Notes: generated by a model from the sequence alone, not told the origin. DNA of 64,000 bases from Erythrophleum ivorense (GCA_026724425.1 JAIUCV010000003.1:44045283-44109282), one strand, 5' to 3'. Positions 50,121 to 63,500 are shown, counted from the first letter of the stretch. Program-made: numbers and translations.

Positions 50121-52034
50121 ATAATGACTCTGCGCAACTTGTATATATTTTTCTTTAAAATTGAGATGATTCATTTTTGGATGCTTTAGCCCTCAAAATT
50201 CAACAAGGTTTGGTCTTATTCCAAATCCACTATATAACTCTAATATAAGGCGCTATTGGAATAGCTTGGATTATACATTACCTTTTGCAAAGATTCTATA
50301 TTAAGAATAACACAATATGGGAGGGCAATTAATATATTGTTGAATATCCCTATATGTATAAGGAATTATGTTTTTCAGAGGAATTAGTGTCTTAAAGCTT
50401 GTTTGGTGAAGCTCCTCTTGAGGGAGAAGTTTTTTATTTCTTAAAAAAAAATTATTTTGCAACTTTTAGGGTGTTCGACTAAGGTATTAACAAAAATAAA
50501 TTATTTCTGAGTTGTAGTATGAACATTAATTTTTGCAGTCGATAGGAGTTTGAAAATTAGAATTTCTCTTTCGAACCAAAAACAGAAACAAATTATTTTT
50601 TTTACTATAGTTTTTTCTGCAAAATCATTAATTATCATAATTAGCCTGACACTTTTACCTACCCTCTTCTCTATTCATTTTCATCACTCATTTTTTGTAT
50701 ATTATTTTATTTATTTGTTATTAAAACATTTTATAGATTTATTTTGATCTTATTTTTTTACATTATAATTAAATAAAATATTAGAAATTTATTTAAAACT
50801 AAACAGAATAAATATTTGAAATCATTTATTCCTTCAAATAATATTAATTATAAAGTTAAATTTATTCAATCTCTGTTTAGTAATTTTAGAGTAAAAAGTA
50901 TTTCTTTTAAAAATTTTGCAAAATGTAATGATATTGATAAAAAAATGCTTATTGAATGATTCGTCAAGAACAAATTATTTCTCTTTTGGATTGCTTATCA
51001 TCCTTTGGCATGAAAACTCTGAAATGAAGACAACATTATATCTTCTATGCAATATTAATTGGATCCAGGATTTGAGAATAATACCTTGAGGTGCATACAC
51101 ATAAACCATGATATTATTGGAGGGATTGTGAATTTTCTTACTCCAAGGCAATTTTTATTTGTATACATAGAAGCAAATTTTGATCAGGATCATTCCTAGA
51201 AACCAAAAATATGTTTTGCTGTCAAATCTCAACAAGAAAATAATATTAAAAGATACGGTAGGATGATCTCACCTTACCATAAAATAATTAACCAATAAAT
51301 GAGCAAAGCTTTAGAGGTTGGTCTAGCTTATTATAATATAAAATGCATGCAATTCGGCTGTTGACGTCTTCTAATTTGTTCAGGCGGCTAACTGAAGTCA
51401 CTGACTATGAAGCGAGTACTTCCAAATTCAGGGAGTATTTAATAATTTTCGGATAATAGTTTATCAAAATAAATATTTTAATTTTTTTCCAAAAAAAATT
51501 AATTCGAATACGTATTAAGTAAATTCTAAGTGCCTAAACACTTGAAAAATACATCTTAGAGAAATTAAATTTTATATTTAATATCACTGAGTTCATATTA
51601 ACAAACTTGAAATGTTGTTTACATCTGCACTGCGAGCAAAAAGTGAATGGATTTGGTATCCCATGATGCATGTTACCTAGGCAGTGGAAATAAATTTGGA
51701 TAGTTTAAAACTTTTTTTTTAAATTTTTAATTAGAAAATATATAAGATAGAATAAAAGTAATTTTTTAACTGTTGATTTTAAAAAATAACAATTAAGATT
51801 AAAAATTCAAAAAAATAAAATAAAATTTAAGCCGCTTATCGTATCATATTGCGCATCAAATCCCAACTCGAGCAAGAAAATGGACGAATTAGTCAAAATG
51901 CAAGGCCGTGTCTGGGTTTCGTGCAGAACTGGAGTTCGTGAGTCCACTACACAACTCATTATGAAAGGCACAGGTCAGAAGACTCCAATTCCATGGCATA
52001 CTAAGAAAGGTGTCTCGTCTTTTTCATTATAGCT
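50121..52034. other. Upstream region of copy 3, with a kinase last-exon relic
   Basis: From about 50,690 this parallels the upstream region of copy 2. Around 51,000-51,150 lies a decayed kinase exon-7 relic (GAAGACAACATTATATCTTCTATG...CTTACTCCAAGGCAA), twin of 38,630-38,790. The shared word GAAGCGAGTACTTCCAAAT (about 51,410; also about 39,027) sits some 620-660 bases before both start codons and might be a retained promoter element. No separate gene. Confidence 0.5.
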
Positions 52035-52648
52035 ATGGAATTCAGAATCAGAAGTCTTAACTTGATGAAACTTTTGCTCATGTTTTCCAACTTCCCTTTG
52101 GGTTTGAGCTCTGCCAAGGATACCATCACATCAGCTCAATTCATTAGAGACCATGAAACAGTAAACTCAAATAGCAGTGACTTCAAGCTAGAATTTTTCA
52201 GCCCTCAAAATTCCACAAACCGCTACGTAGGAATCTGGTATCTCTCTAAATCTAATGTCATATGGGTAGCTAACAGAAACCAGGCACTGAGTGATACTTC
52301 TGGGATTGTCACAATCTCTGAGGACGGGAATCTTGTGATATTGAACAAACAGAATAAGAGTATTTGGTCCTCAAATGTCTTAAATATTGCAACTAATTCA
52401 ACTGCAAAACTTCTGAACAGTGGGAATCTAGTCCTCCTTGATAACAACACAGGAGAAACTATTTGGGAGAGTTTCCAAGATCCTTCTAATCTTCTTGTGC
52501 CAAATATGAAGCTCAGTATGAACAAAATAACTGGAGAGAAGGTAAAACTTACATCATGGAAAAGCCTTTCTGACCCATCTATTGGTTACTACTCTGCTTC
52601 TCTTGAACGCCCAAATGCTCCTGACGTTTTTCTCTGCTTTAATGGAGC

Positions 52649-52656
52649 TTGTCCAT
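52649..52656. repeat. Left target-site duplication TTGTCCAT
   Basis: Identical to 53,515-53,522. It lies in the coding sequence of exon 1. Confidence 0.85.
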
Positions 52657-53514
52657 CAAAGAAGCACCGATACGGGTACGCATATCGGATACGATACGAC
52701 ACGATACGTGAAATACGTCAATTTTTAAAATTTTAGGATACGGGTACGGGAATATACGTATATATAAAAATAATTATATATATATATATTCAATTGTTAC
52801 ATATATTAATATTTAAGTCTTTAGAGAAAAACAATAACAATAGCATCAAAACCAATTATATGAAATATTGAAAGGTAATTTTTAAAAATTTGCTTTATAT
52901 AAGTGTCATAGGAACTAATAGAAACTCCATGAGACAGAAAAAAATAAACTACTGTTCTAAGTCTTTGAAAGATGCCACCGACATTAATTATATGTTACTC
53001 CAGTCAAAGTCCCAACACGAGTTAAACATACCAGCTTGAGTGTGCACGAATTAAAGCATAAACCATCCATTGTTCCTTTATAGAATCTGCAATTTCTGGA
53101 CAAGAACTTCTGCGTATGTATCCTTTATGGAAAAACTATGAAGTTTCATTTGATCTTTTGGAGTGACAGAGTGACCATGTATACAGAAGCCATCGGAAAG
53201 AAGAATTCAAGCTTTCAAAACAAAAAACGAAAAACAGAAGCCACCGAAAAGAAGACTCACCTGCCACAGCCGGAGAAGACAACGGAAACAGACGGCTTGC
53301 CGGAGAAGATGACACAGAACGGAGCGAAGAGATGAGCAGCATGGAGGGAGATGCAGCAGGAACCAAAGGCGAGAGAGAAATGAAGACCGGCTCGAACGTA
53401 TAGGCGAAAACGGAAACGTACGGGTATGTTTGTACCCGTATGGTACGCGTGTCCGTACCGGACACGTATCCGGTACGGGTACGGCACCTTGTTTGCCGTA
53501 TCGGTGCTTCCTTG
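52657..53514. mobile_element. 858-base hAT-like element inserted in exon 1 of copy 3
   Basis: It is flanked by the 8-base direct repeat TTGTCCAT (52,649-52,656 and 53,515-53,522). The terminal inverted repeats are CAAAGAAGCACCGATACGG (left) and CAAGGAAGCACCGATACGG (right, reverse-complemented), one mismatch in 19. An 8-base duplication and ends starting CA fit the hAT superfamily. Both subterminal regions are packed with (G/C)(A/G)TACG and GGTACGG words in both orientations, like the clustered transposase-binding sites of hAT elements. There is no transposase; the 134-codon minus-strand frame at 53,136-53,540 is low-complexity. It therefore probably moved with help from an autonomous relative. 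Confidence 0.85.
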
Positions 53515-53522
53515 TTGTCCAT
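53515..53522. repeat. Right target-site duplication TTGTCCAT
   Basis: Identical to 52,649-52,656. Confidence 0.85.
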
Positions 53523-56446
53523 ATGACCGAACCGGTCCATGGAACGGTAAGATTTTTATAGGGTCACCCATGATGTTAACAGGGTATCTATATGGATGGA
53601 GTGTTGGAAATGAAGAGGATGGAATTGTTTATCTAACTTACAATTTTGCTAATGAATCTGACTTTGCGGTCCTTGGCTTGAATCCGCAAGGCCAACTTTG
53701 GATGGCATTGTGGAATAACGAAAGGGAAGTTTTGAGGGAGGTGTTGAATGGCACTTATTGTGATCTCTATGGCATATGTGGGCTATTTGGAAGCTGTAAT
53801 TTGCAGAGTTCACCAATTTGTAGCTGTTTGAATGGGTATGAACCAACAAATTTAGAGGAATGGAATAGGTAAAACTGGACTGGTGGATGTATGAGGAGGA
53901 AGCCACTGCAATGTGAGGGGTTAAAAAATGCAAGTGAAGTAGACAAAAAGGATGGGCTTTTGCAACTTGAGAATATGAAAGTACCAGACGCTGTGATGAG
54001 GTCAACTGCTACGGAAGATAATTATAGAACACAGTGCTTGGAGAATTGCTCTTGCGTGGCATATGCATATGATTTGAATGGCATTGGCTGCATGCACTGG
54101 AGTGGAGAATTGATTCACATACAAAGATTCTCAAGTGGAGGGGTTGATCTTTATATTCGTGTGCCCTTGGTAGAACTTGGTATTTCTTTTTTTCTTTTTT
54201 ATGTTTGAAATCTAATGTTTCATATTAGAAAATTTTCATCCTAGTTGCTTGACATTTTATTATGAAATGCAGAAAAACATTCACACAAAAGAAGAATCAT
54301 TGCAACTACGGTGACAATAAGAATGATTAGCTTAACTGCATGTGCATATCTCTCATGGAAATTGACCGCTAAATATACAGGTATTTGTAATAAGTTATAG
54401 TTTTGATTCAAGATAATTCATACTTTCTTATAGCCAATTTGGATCAAACCACTTGAATGTAAATGGTTTTATCCATGATTTCATCTATTATTCCTCCAAG
54501 TTCTGGAAATTGTCACTGTTAATAATTGATTTCTTGATGTGAAGATAGGATTTATTTTCCTTAGTGTTCCTGTGATGAGTTACATTTTCTTATTCTGTTG
54601 CAAAAATGAGATAATTTTTTTGCACCAAAGAAAGTGTTATTGTTCAACATTGGAGAAACAGATTCAAAGAGTCAGACTCAAAGAATGATTAGGCAACATG
54701 AACAAGTCAAAATGGATGAGCTGCCACTTTTTGATTTTAAAGAGCTTGCAACTGCTACAAACAACTTGCACTCATCAAATATGCTTGGGAAGGGTGGTTT
54801 TGGTTCAGTATACAAGGTAAGTTGTTTTTCTTGTGTATCACCAACTCTCACATATAAATGTATATAGTACTACAATTGCTATTATTGTGTTTTACATTGT
54901 CTTCCAGGGGCAACTGGAAGATGGACAACAAATTGCAGTCAAAAGACTTTCAAAAGCATCAGGACAAGGGCAAGAAGAGTGCATGAATGAAGTTATAGTG
55001 ATTTCAAAGCTTCAACATTGCAGTTTAGTAAGACTTCTAGGCTATTGTATTCAGCGAGACGAAAAGATATTAATCTATGAGTATATGCATAACAAGAGTT
55101 TGGATGTAATTCTATTTGGTTAGTTCAACTTGTTTTTTAAGTCTACTATAAATTGCAAAATATAAAAAAATACAACTGATTCAGTTTCTCTTTGAGTTCC
55201 TCAAAATATATTAACTTGCTAATTGACCTAAATTTGGATTCTCTTAACAATGCATTTACTCTATGTTACCTCATCTTTTTTTGTTTGCAGATCCATTCAA
55301 AAAGAAAGAACTGGACTAGCATAAACGCTTTAATATAATTGAAGGGATCTCTCGAGGTTTGCTTTATCTCCATAGAGATTATAGGCTAAAAATCATACAT
55401 TGAGATTTAAAGGTCAGTAACATATTGTTGGATGAAGAACTAAATCCAAAAATATCAGATTTTGGTATGGTTAGAATATTTAGATACAACGAAGATCAGG
55501 CTAATACTAGAAGAGTGGTTAGAACATAGTAACTATGCCTTCTTTACATAAATATTAGATTATATTACAAGTGACAATATGAGTTAACATAATAAGGTTT
55601 CAATGTAGTGGCTATATATCTCCTGAATATGCAATGCAAGTGCAATTTCCTGAGAAATAAGATGTTTTTAACTTGGAGTTTTGCTACTAGAAATTGTTAG
55701 TGGAAGAAGCAATACCAAATTTTGTAACATAGAGGAATCTCAGAGCTTTTTAGGATATGTAAGTATCTTTTGCACTTGTTGTTGATATGAACTTTGCCGT
55801 TAGTGTTCATGCTTATATTTATATATATTTTTAGGTATGGAAATTATGGAATGAGGATAACCTTGTTTCCTTTATAGATCTAGAAATACCTTATCAAGGT
55901 TCTTGCAAGGACATTTTGCGGTGTATACACATAAGACTTCTCTATGTGCAAGAACTAGCAAAGGAACGGACAAATATGGCCACTGTAGTGTCTATGCTTA
56001 GTAGTGGGATTGTCAATCTTCCTCCTCCAAAGCAACCTTCATATGTACTGAATGAGACGGGGTTTAATTCAGAGTCTAATTCGGAAATGCAGGCTTTGTA
56101 CTCCGCCAACTATGTCAGCATCACTAACATAACTGGCAAATAATAATACTTATTATGACATGTGATGTAAAATGATTGTGAAATTTTACTATCATTTACT
56201 TATGCTATTATGGATGGTAAGTTTCATGCTGTTCCATTTTATTCCACCGGCTTTGATATTTCTTGACTCGTATCTTTCTTCTGATACTATCTATACTTTC
56301 TTGGAATTTTTTTTTTCTTCTGGAGCAGGAACCTTGAAATTGGTTTTTATCTCAACCAAATTGTGAGGCTGAGCTAGTCTTGAATGGACTTCAGTTTGAT
56401 CACATTTACTTTTTATGATGCAATGATATTATTCTGAACTCACTTA

Positions 56447-58818
56447 TGTAATAACTGACGTGAATCATGCAGGGAAGAAGTTGACTTTTCAATGCAACTT
56501 GCAGCTGCCACGCACTATTTTTTCTCTCTGCGATTTTACGTATGTACCCTTCCTCTCATTTTCTTCCAGCTGGTTTTTTAGTCATTATCCTTCTGATCTC
56601 TGCAGCTCATATCCCTCCAACGAAGCACTTACAGAACAGACTCGAAAATTCTGCATACCCATCTCCTATTCTGCTGGACATAGCTTTCCCTGCTTCTTTA
56701 AGCTATTGAAACGCTAGTTTTCTGTTGCTGCACGCGGTGAACTTGCTCCAGATTTGCTGCTTCATCCAGTCGCATGGAAGCTCCCTGCTGAACAAAGCTG
56801 GTATTGATTAAATTCTGCAGTGTATCTTCCTCTGTTTAGCGTTACTTGCTGCCCTGTTCAGCGTTTGGTCTAGTTCGAATTCCAGCTGCAAGTTTCTCCT
56901 TGAATTGGTTCCATTTTGCTACTGGTTTTGGTGAAAGCACGCCAGAAGAATCCCCTCCCCAAGCTACAAGTTCTGTCAGGCGAAGTGCTTCTGCTGGACT
57001 CCTCTGTACAGCGCCTTCTTCCCTTGCTCAGCGCTGCCTTGTCTCTTTTCTGGTCCGATTTTGTTGTTCTTTGCTTGCTCCTCATTTGAGCTGAGTTTGT
57101 GGCTGTGTGTGGCTGGTGAAGTAACGCCATTTAGGTCTCTTTAGGTTTGAAAAATTCTGTTGCATGTGCTGTTTTTTTTTATCCCAATGATTGACGTTTC
57201 CCTCCTTTGTTTATCCATACTGTAATATGAATTATGTAGAAGCCAGCTAAAGGGGGGTTCTGCACAGGAGAAAAGTGGTGCAGAAAGTGATCTTAGTTGG
57301 ATAAAAATTCTGACTTCATTCATGCTTAACTGTATGTCTATTTTTCTATACATTAATCCCTCCCAAAAAATTCTGCATATTTAATACATACCTATTTTAA
57401 TTAAGGACCAAACCCCCCACTGTGCTCCTTTCTTAATTGTTAAATTATAATTATGTAGAATAAACTTCCCAATTTAAGATGGTATATATTTCTTTTAGTT
57501 TTTGAATTTTGGTTTAACTCCTAAGTGGAACCAAGGAAAAGAAAGCACAATATATGTATGTTGTGTATACGTATGGAGGGCGTGAAATTGAGTAGAGGAA
57601 TAAATTTTAAAGTTAGATAAGTCTTGTATGAAATTAATTGGGATGATTCATTTTCTAAAATCTGGTGAATGGGTCTTGTAGGGTATTCAGGAGACTAAAT
57701 TATAGCCGAGGAAAGGGGCAAAAAATCTCTATAAAAATCTTGGAAGGTGAGTAAGTAATGCGGACCATGAGACTCAGGAAATTCTTATTTCTGTTCCTAA
57801 GTTTCCTTGCAGTGTTTTAAAATTTTGATTATCTATTTATAGAGATACACATTTCAATATTTAGTCATATGCATGTTTACCAAAATTTGATTTCAACCGG
57901 AAATTTTGCAAGTTTACGGATGTTGAGTTAATTGGAAATCCTACTATGAAACTGATCTGAACAATACTTTGTCTGAAATGTTAATTGGAGAAACTGTACT
58001 GTTTTATGGAGTTATCTGCTCAGAACCCTGTAGCTAACAGCAGTAGATGTTAGCCCTGGTGCACCATGATCTGTACCTCAGCTAGCAGGGGTGGTGCTAG
58101 CCCTGTGTGCAGGCCACCACACGCAGAGTCATTTTGTTTTCACAAGCTGAAAGCTTTGCGTCTGTAGTGATTTTTCCCGCGAGCTGTGTGCTCTGCGTCT
58201 GTTCCAATTGGTTCTGTTTATATGCTTTCGGTGCATTTTGAAAAAGAGTTTGTATAAAGTCTGTTCCATATGGTCTATATCTGTATATATATATATATAT
58301 GTAAACCTATTTGACCTATGTTTATTTTAAAAAGGGTCGGTATTACTTATTCATTGAGTATCAAATTCATTTGTTTTTATATATATATATTTTTCAGAGA
58401 GCAGTAGGGACTCTAATCTACCCCCAGCCGCCTTCTAGTGGCCGACCTCTTGAGACTTCCTGTGACGTGCCTGCAGTTGCTCATGTGGGTGCATTTTGGT
58501 TGTATATGTATTTTGTTTGAAACTTTGTAAAACCTTGCAAAGTTAGCTCCACTGAATCATAGTTAGGATATCCCCACACCCCAGATGTTTTCTTTGGTCT
58601 GATTGGATATGAATTCGCCATTTTTGGGATATATTGTACTGTTTGACATGTTGTAGAAATATCGGGAGGTCTACGTTATAGAGGAGACTTTGCCGAAATT
58701 TCTACGAATGTCCTTTAAAGAAAAGCTTGTATGTTTTACATAATTCAGATTAATGCCATAAGTATTTTCTCTATGTTTCCGCTTCCGCGTAAGAGTACTT
58801 AAATTGTGGGGTGTGACA
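56447..58818 (+). mobile_element. Solo LTR (2.37 kb) in the 3' flank of copy 3, target duplication ACTTA
   Basis: It opens TGTAATAACTGACGTG and closes TTGTGGGGTGTGACA, flanked by ACTTA at 56,442-56,446 and 58,819-58,823. The same spot in the 3' flank of copy 2 (near 48,460-48,480) has no insert, which confirms the borders. A TATA-like CTATAAAAATC at about 57,730 suggests plus orientation. TGTAA...GTGTGACA ends are common in Ty3/gypsy LTRs. It is non-coding, less AT-rich than its surroundings, and has no internal region. The open frames inside it (56,460-56,717, 56,846-57,094) do not resemble known proteins. Confidence 0.85.
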
Positions 58819-58823
58819 ACTTA

Positions 58824-59639
58824 TAAGTAAGTTCTGCAAATTTTTTTTTGGGGGGATAGTTTGTTGGCATTTTGGCAATGGCATTCTTAGGTGGGAAACT
58901 AGAAACATGTACCTAAATTGCTTTGAGTTTGTCATCCGGGACTGTTTACATAGTCTCCCTTCTTGTCAAGAGGCATTCTTGTGTGGGTAAAGTTTTTTTA
59001 GGCTCATCAATCAAATATTTATCACACTGACACGAAAAAAATTATCATAACAGAATTTATTTACTCATTTGTGAATGAAATCTAAACAACATCAAATCAT
59101 TCAAAAAAAATCCTCTTATCAAAGTCTTTAATGGTGTGTTTTGATGTGGCAAATGGCATCATTTTTATGTCATCCCACAAATTTGTGCGGAACATTGAAC
59201 TCCACCATGAATTAAATCTATCAAACGATGTCAATGGTCACGCCTCAGTATAATATGGCACAACATCTGGTTGCGTGAGTGAGAAGCTATAGTGGCTGGA
59301 CACCTTTATTCATAATATAATGGGACATATCAAGTGAAAGAAGTAATTTTCTATGAGAAGTGAGAAAAGTGACTAATCGGATATTTATTTAGAAAAAAAG
59401 AAAGCTGCAGCAAAAGATAGTTAAACTACATAGATGGCCATAAAATATCTAACCCAATCCGCACTAATGTAGTGCAGTTCTGAAGTATTTTATGACTTTT
59501 AAAATTCAAATGCTAAGAAAGTAAATTTATGTTTGGAGCATGACTAAAGGTTTTGGTTCTATTCTGAAAGTGTCTGTGACTAACGGATACTCTGATATTG
59601 TTGGGGTAGCCTGTGGCATGCCTTGCCTTGCAGAGAGTC
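58824..59639. other. Remainder of the 3' flank of copy 3
   Basis: It continues the homology with 48,470-49,230 (AAGTTCTGCA, TAGTTTGTTGGCA, GACTGTTTACATAGT(T/C)TCCCTTCTT). No gene. Confidence 0.6.
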
Positions 59640-60200
59640 TAAAGTAATGTGAATTATACATTGAGTTATGAGGACGAGTAAAATATTGTTGGATGGGGAG
59701 ATGAATCCAAAATAGCATACTTCCGTTTGGCTAGCATGTTTAGTGACAGTGAAATTGAGGTCAATACATTAGCACATGGTAAATTCATTTACCTTTTCCA
59801 TGATTCTAGCAACTTATGGATAAAACTTCATGATAAGGCTTTTTAAATTTTGACGAAAATCAAACTTGTGGGCTGCCCATGATCAGTTCTGCATATAAAG
59901 GGCTTGAGAATTTACTATCTCCTGAATATGAAATTAATGTTTTCAGAGAAATCAGATGTTTAAAACTGTGCAATTTCTTTAGGCTTGGAAACTATGGAGT
60001 GAAGACAACATCATATCTTTTATAGATCCTGAGATAATGGGTTTAGACACAGGGATCTTGTACAAGAGAAAGGTCATAGTAATTTCAATGCTTAACAGTA
60101 ATATTCTAAATCTTCTTTGAAGGCAAGTTGCATTTATACAGAAGCAACATTTGTTGACTTTGAGGTCTACTCTGGAAGATCATGGGCATTGCTAGAAGCC
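59640..60200 (+). pseudogene. Kinase-domain fragment (exons 5-7) of a lost S-domain kinase copy
   Basis: The readable text includes KILLDGEMNPKIA (decayed HRD/DFG exon, about 59,670-59,715), SPEY (about 59,920), the exon-7 start (A)WKLWSEDNIISFIDPEIMG (about 59,982-60,040), and SMLNSNILNL (about 60,087). The exons are compressed, with deletions between them. HRD and DFG are destroyed. It lies 380 bases upstream of copy 4 and shows that a further gene once preceded it. Confidence 0.8.
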
Positions 60201-60576
60201 TAAAACACGGTTTCTGCAACATCTGGACAAGAAATAAAATTAAAAAAAAAGGATAAGACTTTAATTACTGACAATATTAAAAAAATGACATTGCGTTCCT
60301 TCTACGGAAGATGGTAAGTCAAAGTCTGTACTATGCGTGATTTAATAATAGGTAACAAAAAAAATAAGAATTTAAAGAATAAAAAAGTACACATCCGATT
60401 TAGTCAAATATTAGACACATATACATCATCCTTTATACGCGTCTCTTTCATGCATACTGTCTTGAACATATATACTGATAATTCACGTCTTCATCACAAC
60501 TAGTTGCTTGGCCAAGAAAGAAAGGTTTTGATCAGAAATAGTCATCGTCAATAACAAAAAGTTTCATATCTCAGCA
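60201..60576 (+). promoter_or_regulatory. Upstream region of copy 4
   Basis: These 376 bases between the relic and the start codon must include any core promoter of copy 4. A TATA-like TTTATACGC lies near 60,433 but is not convincing. The 5' part still resembles the tail that follows the relic exons elsewhere (31,440-31,530, 38,810-38,890). No specific operator is called. Confidence 0.3.
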
Positions 60577-63500
60577 ATGGGAGTCTTTTGCATCCATACC
60601 TGCTTATTCTCTGTTTTGATCAGATTTGGTTGCTCTTTTGTTTTCTGCAGTGCCACAGATACCATCACATCATCTCAACTCATCAAGGACCCTGAAACTA
60701 TTAGCTCCAATGGGAGTTTGTTCACACTGGGGTTCTTCAGCCCGGAAAATTCTACAAATAGCTATGTGGGAATATGGTTGAGGTCCAAATCCAATGTTGT
60801 ATGGGTAGCTAACAGAGACCAACCACTCAGGGATTCTTCTGGGATTGTCACAGTGTCTGAGGATGGCAATCTTGTGGTATTAAATGGACAAAACCACATC
60901 ATTTGGTCGTCAGATGTGTCAAATATTGCATCCAATTCAACATGCCAGCTTCTTGATTCTGGAAATCTTGTCCTTCTAGATAACTCTGCAGGAAACACCT
61001 TGTGGCAAAGTTTTCAGCATCCTTCTGATTCATTCCTGACCAGTATGAAGATTTCTAGTAACAGAAGAACAGGTGAGAAACTAAAGTTTACATCATGGAA
61101 AAGTCCGTCTGATCCAGCCATTGGGAACTTCTATATGAGTCTTGAACCACTAAATCTTCCAGGAGTGTTCATCTGGAATGGAACTCACCCATACTGGCGC
61201 AGTGATCCATCCCTTGCTAGGTATCATAGTGGTTTAAGTACAACAGATGACGGGAATGGAACTGTATATGTGGCTTATACAGCAGCAGACAAGCCTGAAT
61301 ACACTAAAACCTATGTATTGAATTCGGAAGGCAAGATATTGGAAAAGCAATGGGATGATGCCAAGAAGCAATGGCAAGTAAGCACTGCTTTTCAAAATTC
61401 AGACTGTGATGTTTATGGAAAATGTGGCGCATTTGGAATCTGCAACTCAAAGACTTCACCAATATGCAATTGTCTGAGAGGGTTTAAACGAAGCAATAAA
61501 GGGGAATGGAATAGACAAAACTGGAATGCTGGATGTGTTAGGAAGACACCTCTGCATTGTGAGAGGGGGGGAAAATGGGAGTACAGATGGCAAAGGAGAT
61601 GGCTTTTGGAAGTTGCAGATGGTCAAAGCGCCAGATTTCGCAGAATTGTCATCTGCTTCAGAAGACAACTGCAGAAGCCATTGCTTAGGGAATTGCAATT
61701 GCATAGCATATGCTTATGATTCTGAGATCGGCTGTATGTCCTGGAGAGGAAATCTGATTGACATAGAACAATTCACAATTGGAGGAATTGATCTCTATAT
61801 TCGTCTAGCCTATTCAGATCTTGGTATCTTAAATTCGTGCTTAGCCAAAATAATTAAAATCTACTTCTTTAACATATACCTATTTATCGGTTTGCATTCA
61901 TTTTTTTCTATAACTTATTTTCGTTTTCTCTGAAATGCAGGAAAGGAGAGAGATGTGACAAAGATCATTGTCATTACCATTACAGGAATAATAGGAACCA
62001 TTATCATTGTCTTTGGTGCATATCTATTATGGAAATGGATAGCTAAACACTCTGGTGCGTTGTCATTTTATATCATCTCAATAAATTCGAACTCATTTAT
62101 ATCTGTTTGCTTTTTCTTTGTACAGGTGATAAACATACCAACCTCAAATCTTAATATTTAAGAGCGCTTCTTCTTCATTTAAGTAAAATGTTGTTTGGTA
62201 GTTCATGTTACTCCATTTTCCTATGGGGTTTGTTCATTTCATTAACTCTTGCTGAATTCGTTGCATTGTTATGAATCAGTGAGAAAAAGGAAGAGCAAAT
62301 GGTGCTTATTATTCAGTAGAGATGAAGCAGATGCAGAGAAAACCAGTGACAACATTATGGGAGGACTGTCACAAGTCAAACTTCCGGAGATCTTGACATA
62401 TGATTTTGAAAAGGTTGCAATTGCCACAAACAACTTTCACCTATCTAATAAGCTTGGGCGGGGTGGTTTTGGTCCAGTGTATAAGGTACACTTAATCATG
62501 CAAATTTAATCAATTCTGAATTCATTGTGTGTAACAGTTGTTTCTTGGTATTTTTTCAAAGGGGAAATTGCAAGGTGGCCAAGACATAGCAATTAAGAGA
62601 CTTTCTAGAGCATCTGGACAAGGGCTAGAGGAATTTATGAATGAAGTTGTTGTTATTTCTAAGCTTCAACACCGTAATCTTGTAAAACTTTTAGGCTGTT
62701 GTATTGAAGGAGAAGAGCGAATGTTGATCTATGAATACATGCCGAATAAAAGTTTAGATGCATTTATTTTTGGTTTGTCTTTTTGATCCCTTCTTTCCTA
62801 TCTGAATCATATCCACTTTAAAACTTTTAGGTTTTCCTTTATTCAGCATATATAAAATGAAAAGAAAAAAGAAAAAACAGAACAATTGTAGCTAGCTAAG
62901 TTTCTTAAAGCTGTTCAATATTAGGAATTGCTTATGTGTGTTCAAAGCAAATATAACCCTGCCCATTGCTTTTGTAGATCCACCTAAAGATAAACTCATA
63001 GATTGGAGAATGCGCTTTCACATAATCAAAGGAGTAGCTCGAGGGATACTATATCTTCACAGAGATTCTAGACTAAAAATTATACATAGGGACCTAAAGG
63101 CAAGTAATATCTTGTTGGATGAGAACTTAACTCCAAAAATATCAGATTTTGGAATGGCTAGAATTTTTGAAGGGAGTGAGGATCAAGCTACAACAATAAA
63201 AGTTGTTGGAACCTAGTAAGTATTCCTTCTCTTTCTAAAACTATAGTAACATATTAAGAAATCTGTGAATTAATTGTTTTACTTTTGTAGTGGATATATA
63301 TCCCCTGAATATGCAATGGAGGGACAATTTTCAGAGAAATCAGATGTATTTAGTTTTGGAGTTTTACTACTAGAGATTGTTAGTGGAAAAAAAAACTCGA
63401 GCTTTTATAACAATGAGCTTGATCTCAACCTTTTAGGATTTGTAAGTCTCTGCAACTCATTGCCCTTTATAATACTTAATTGCAAGGCTCTATTGTTTGT

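Larger units (their letters stand above)
52035..56143 (+). pseudogene. S-domain receptor-like kinase pseudogene, copy 3, with a hAT-like element in exon 1
   Basis: Exons: 52,035-52,656 plus 53,523-54,179 (exon 1, split by the insert), 54,273-54,380, 54,635-54,816, 54,908-55,118, 55,297-55,528, 55,619-55,758, 55,835-56,143. Domain order is as in copy 2, its closest relative. Removing the insert and one target copy restores the frame (NGACPYDRTGPWNG). Further lesions: CAA to TAA at 53,870-53,872; a stop (GACTAGC) early in exon 5; AGA to TGA at the HRD arginine (about 55,401); VVGT to VVRT; AAA TAA and a one-base deletion in exon 6. The lectin and PAN cysteines, the membrane segment and the Gly-rich loop (LGKGGFGSVYK) with IAVKRL survive. 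The kinase exons 5-6 carry more lesions than the ectodomain, so loss of kinase may have come first. Confidence 0.9.

Noticed and set aside
53136..53540. 134-codon minus-strand open frame
   Set aside because: It lies inside the hAT-like element, is low-complexity (Ser/Pro/Arg from TACG words), and shows no transposase motif.
56846..57130. Overlapping plus and minus open frames of about 82-86 codons
   Set aside because: They lie in the less AT-rich body of the solo LTR, where open frames are longer by chance, and resemble no protein family.
58280..58301. TATA-rich run as a promoter
   Set aside because: It is a simple (TA)n microsatellite. Similar runs at 7,589, 13,071, 45,753 and 48,966 have no linked transcript evidence.
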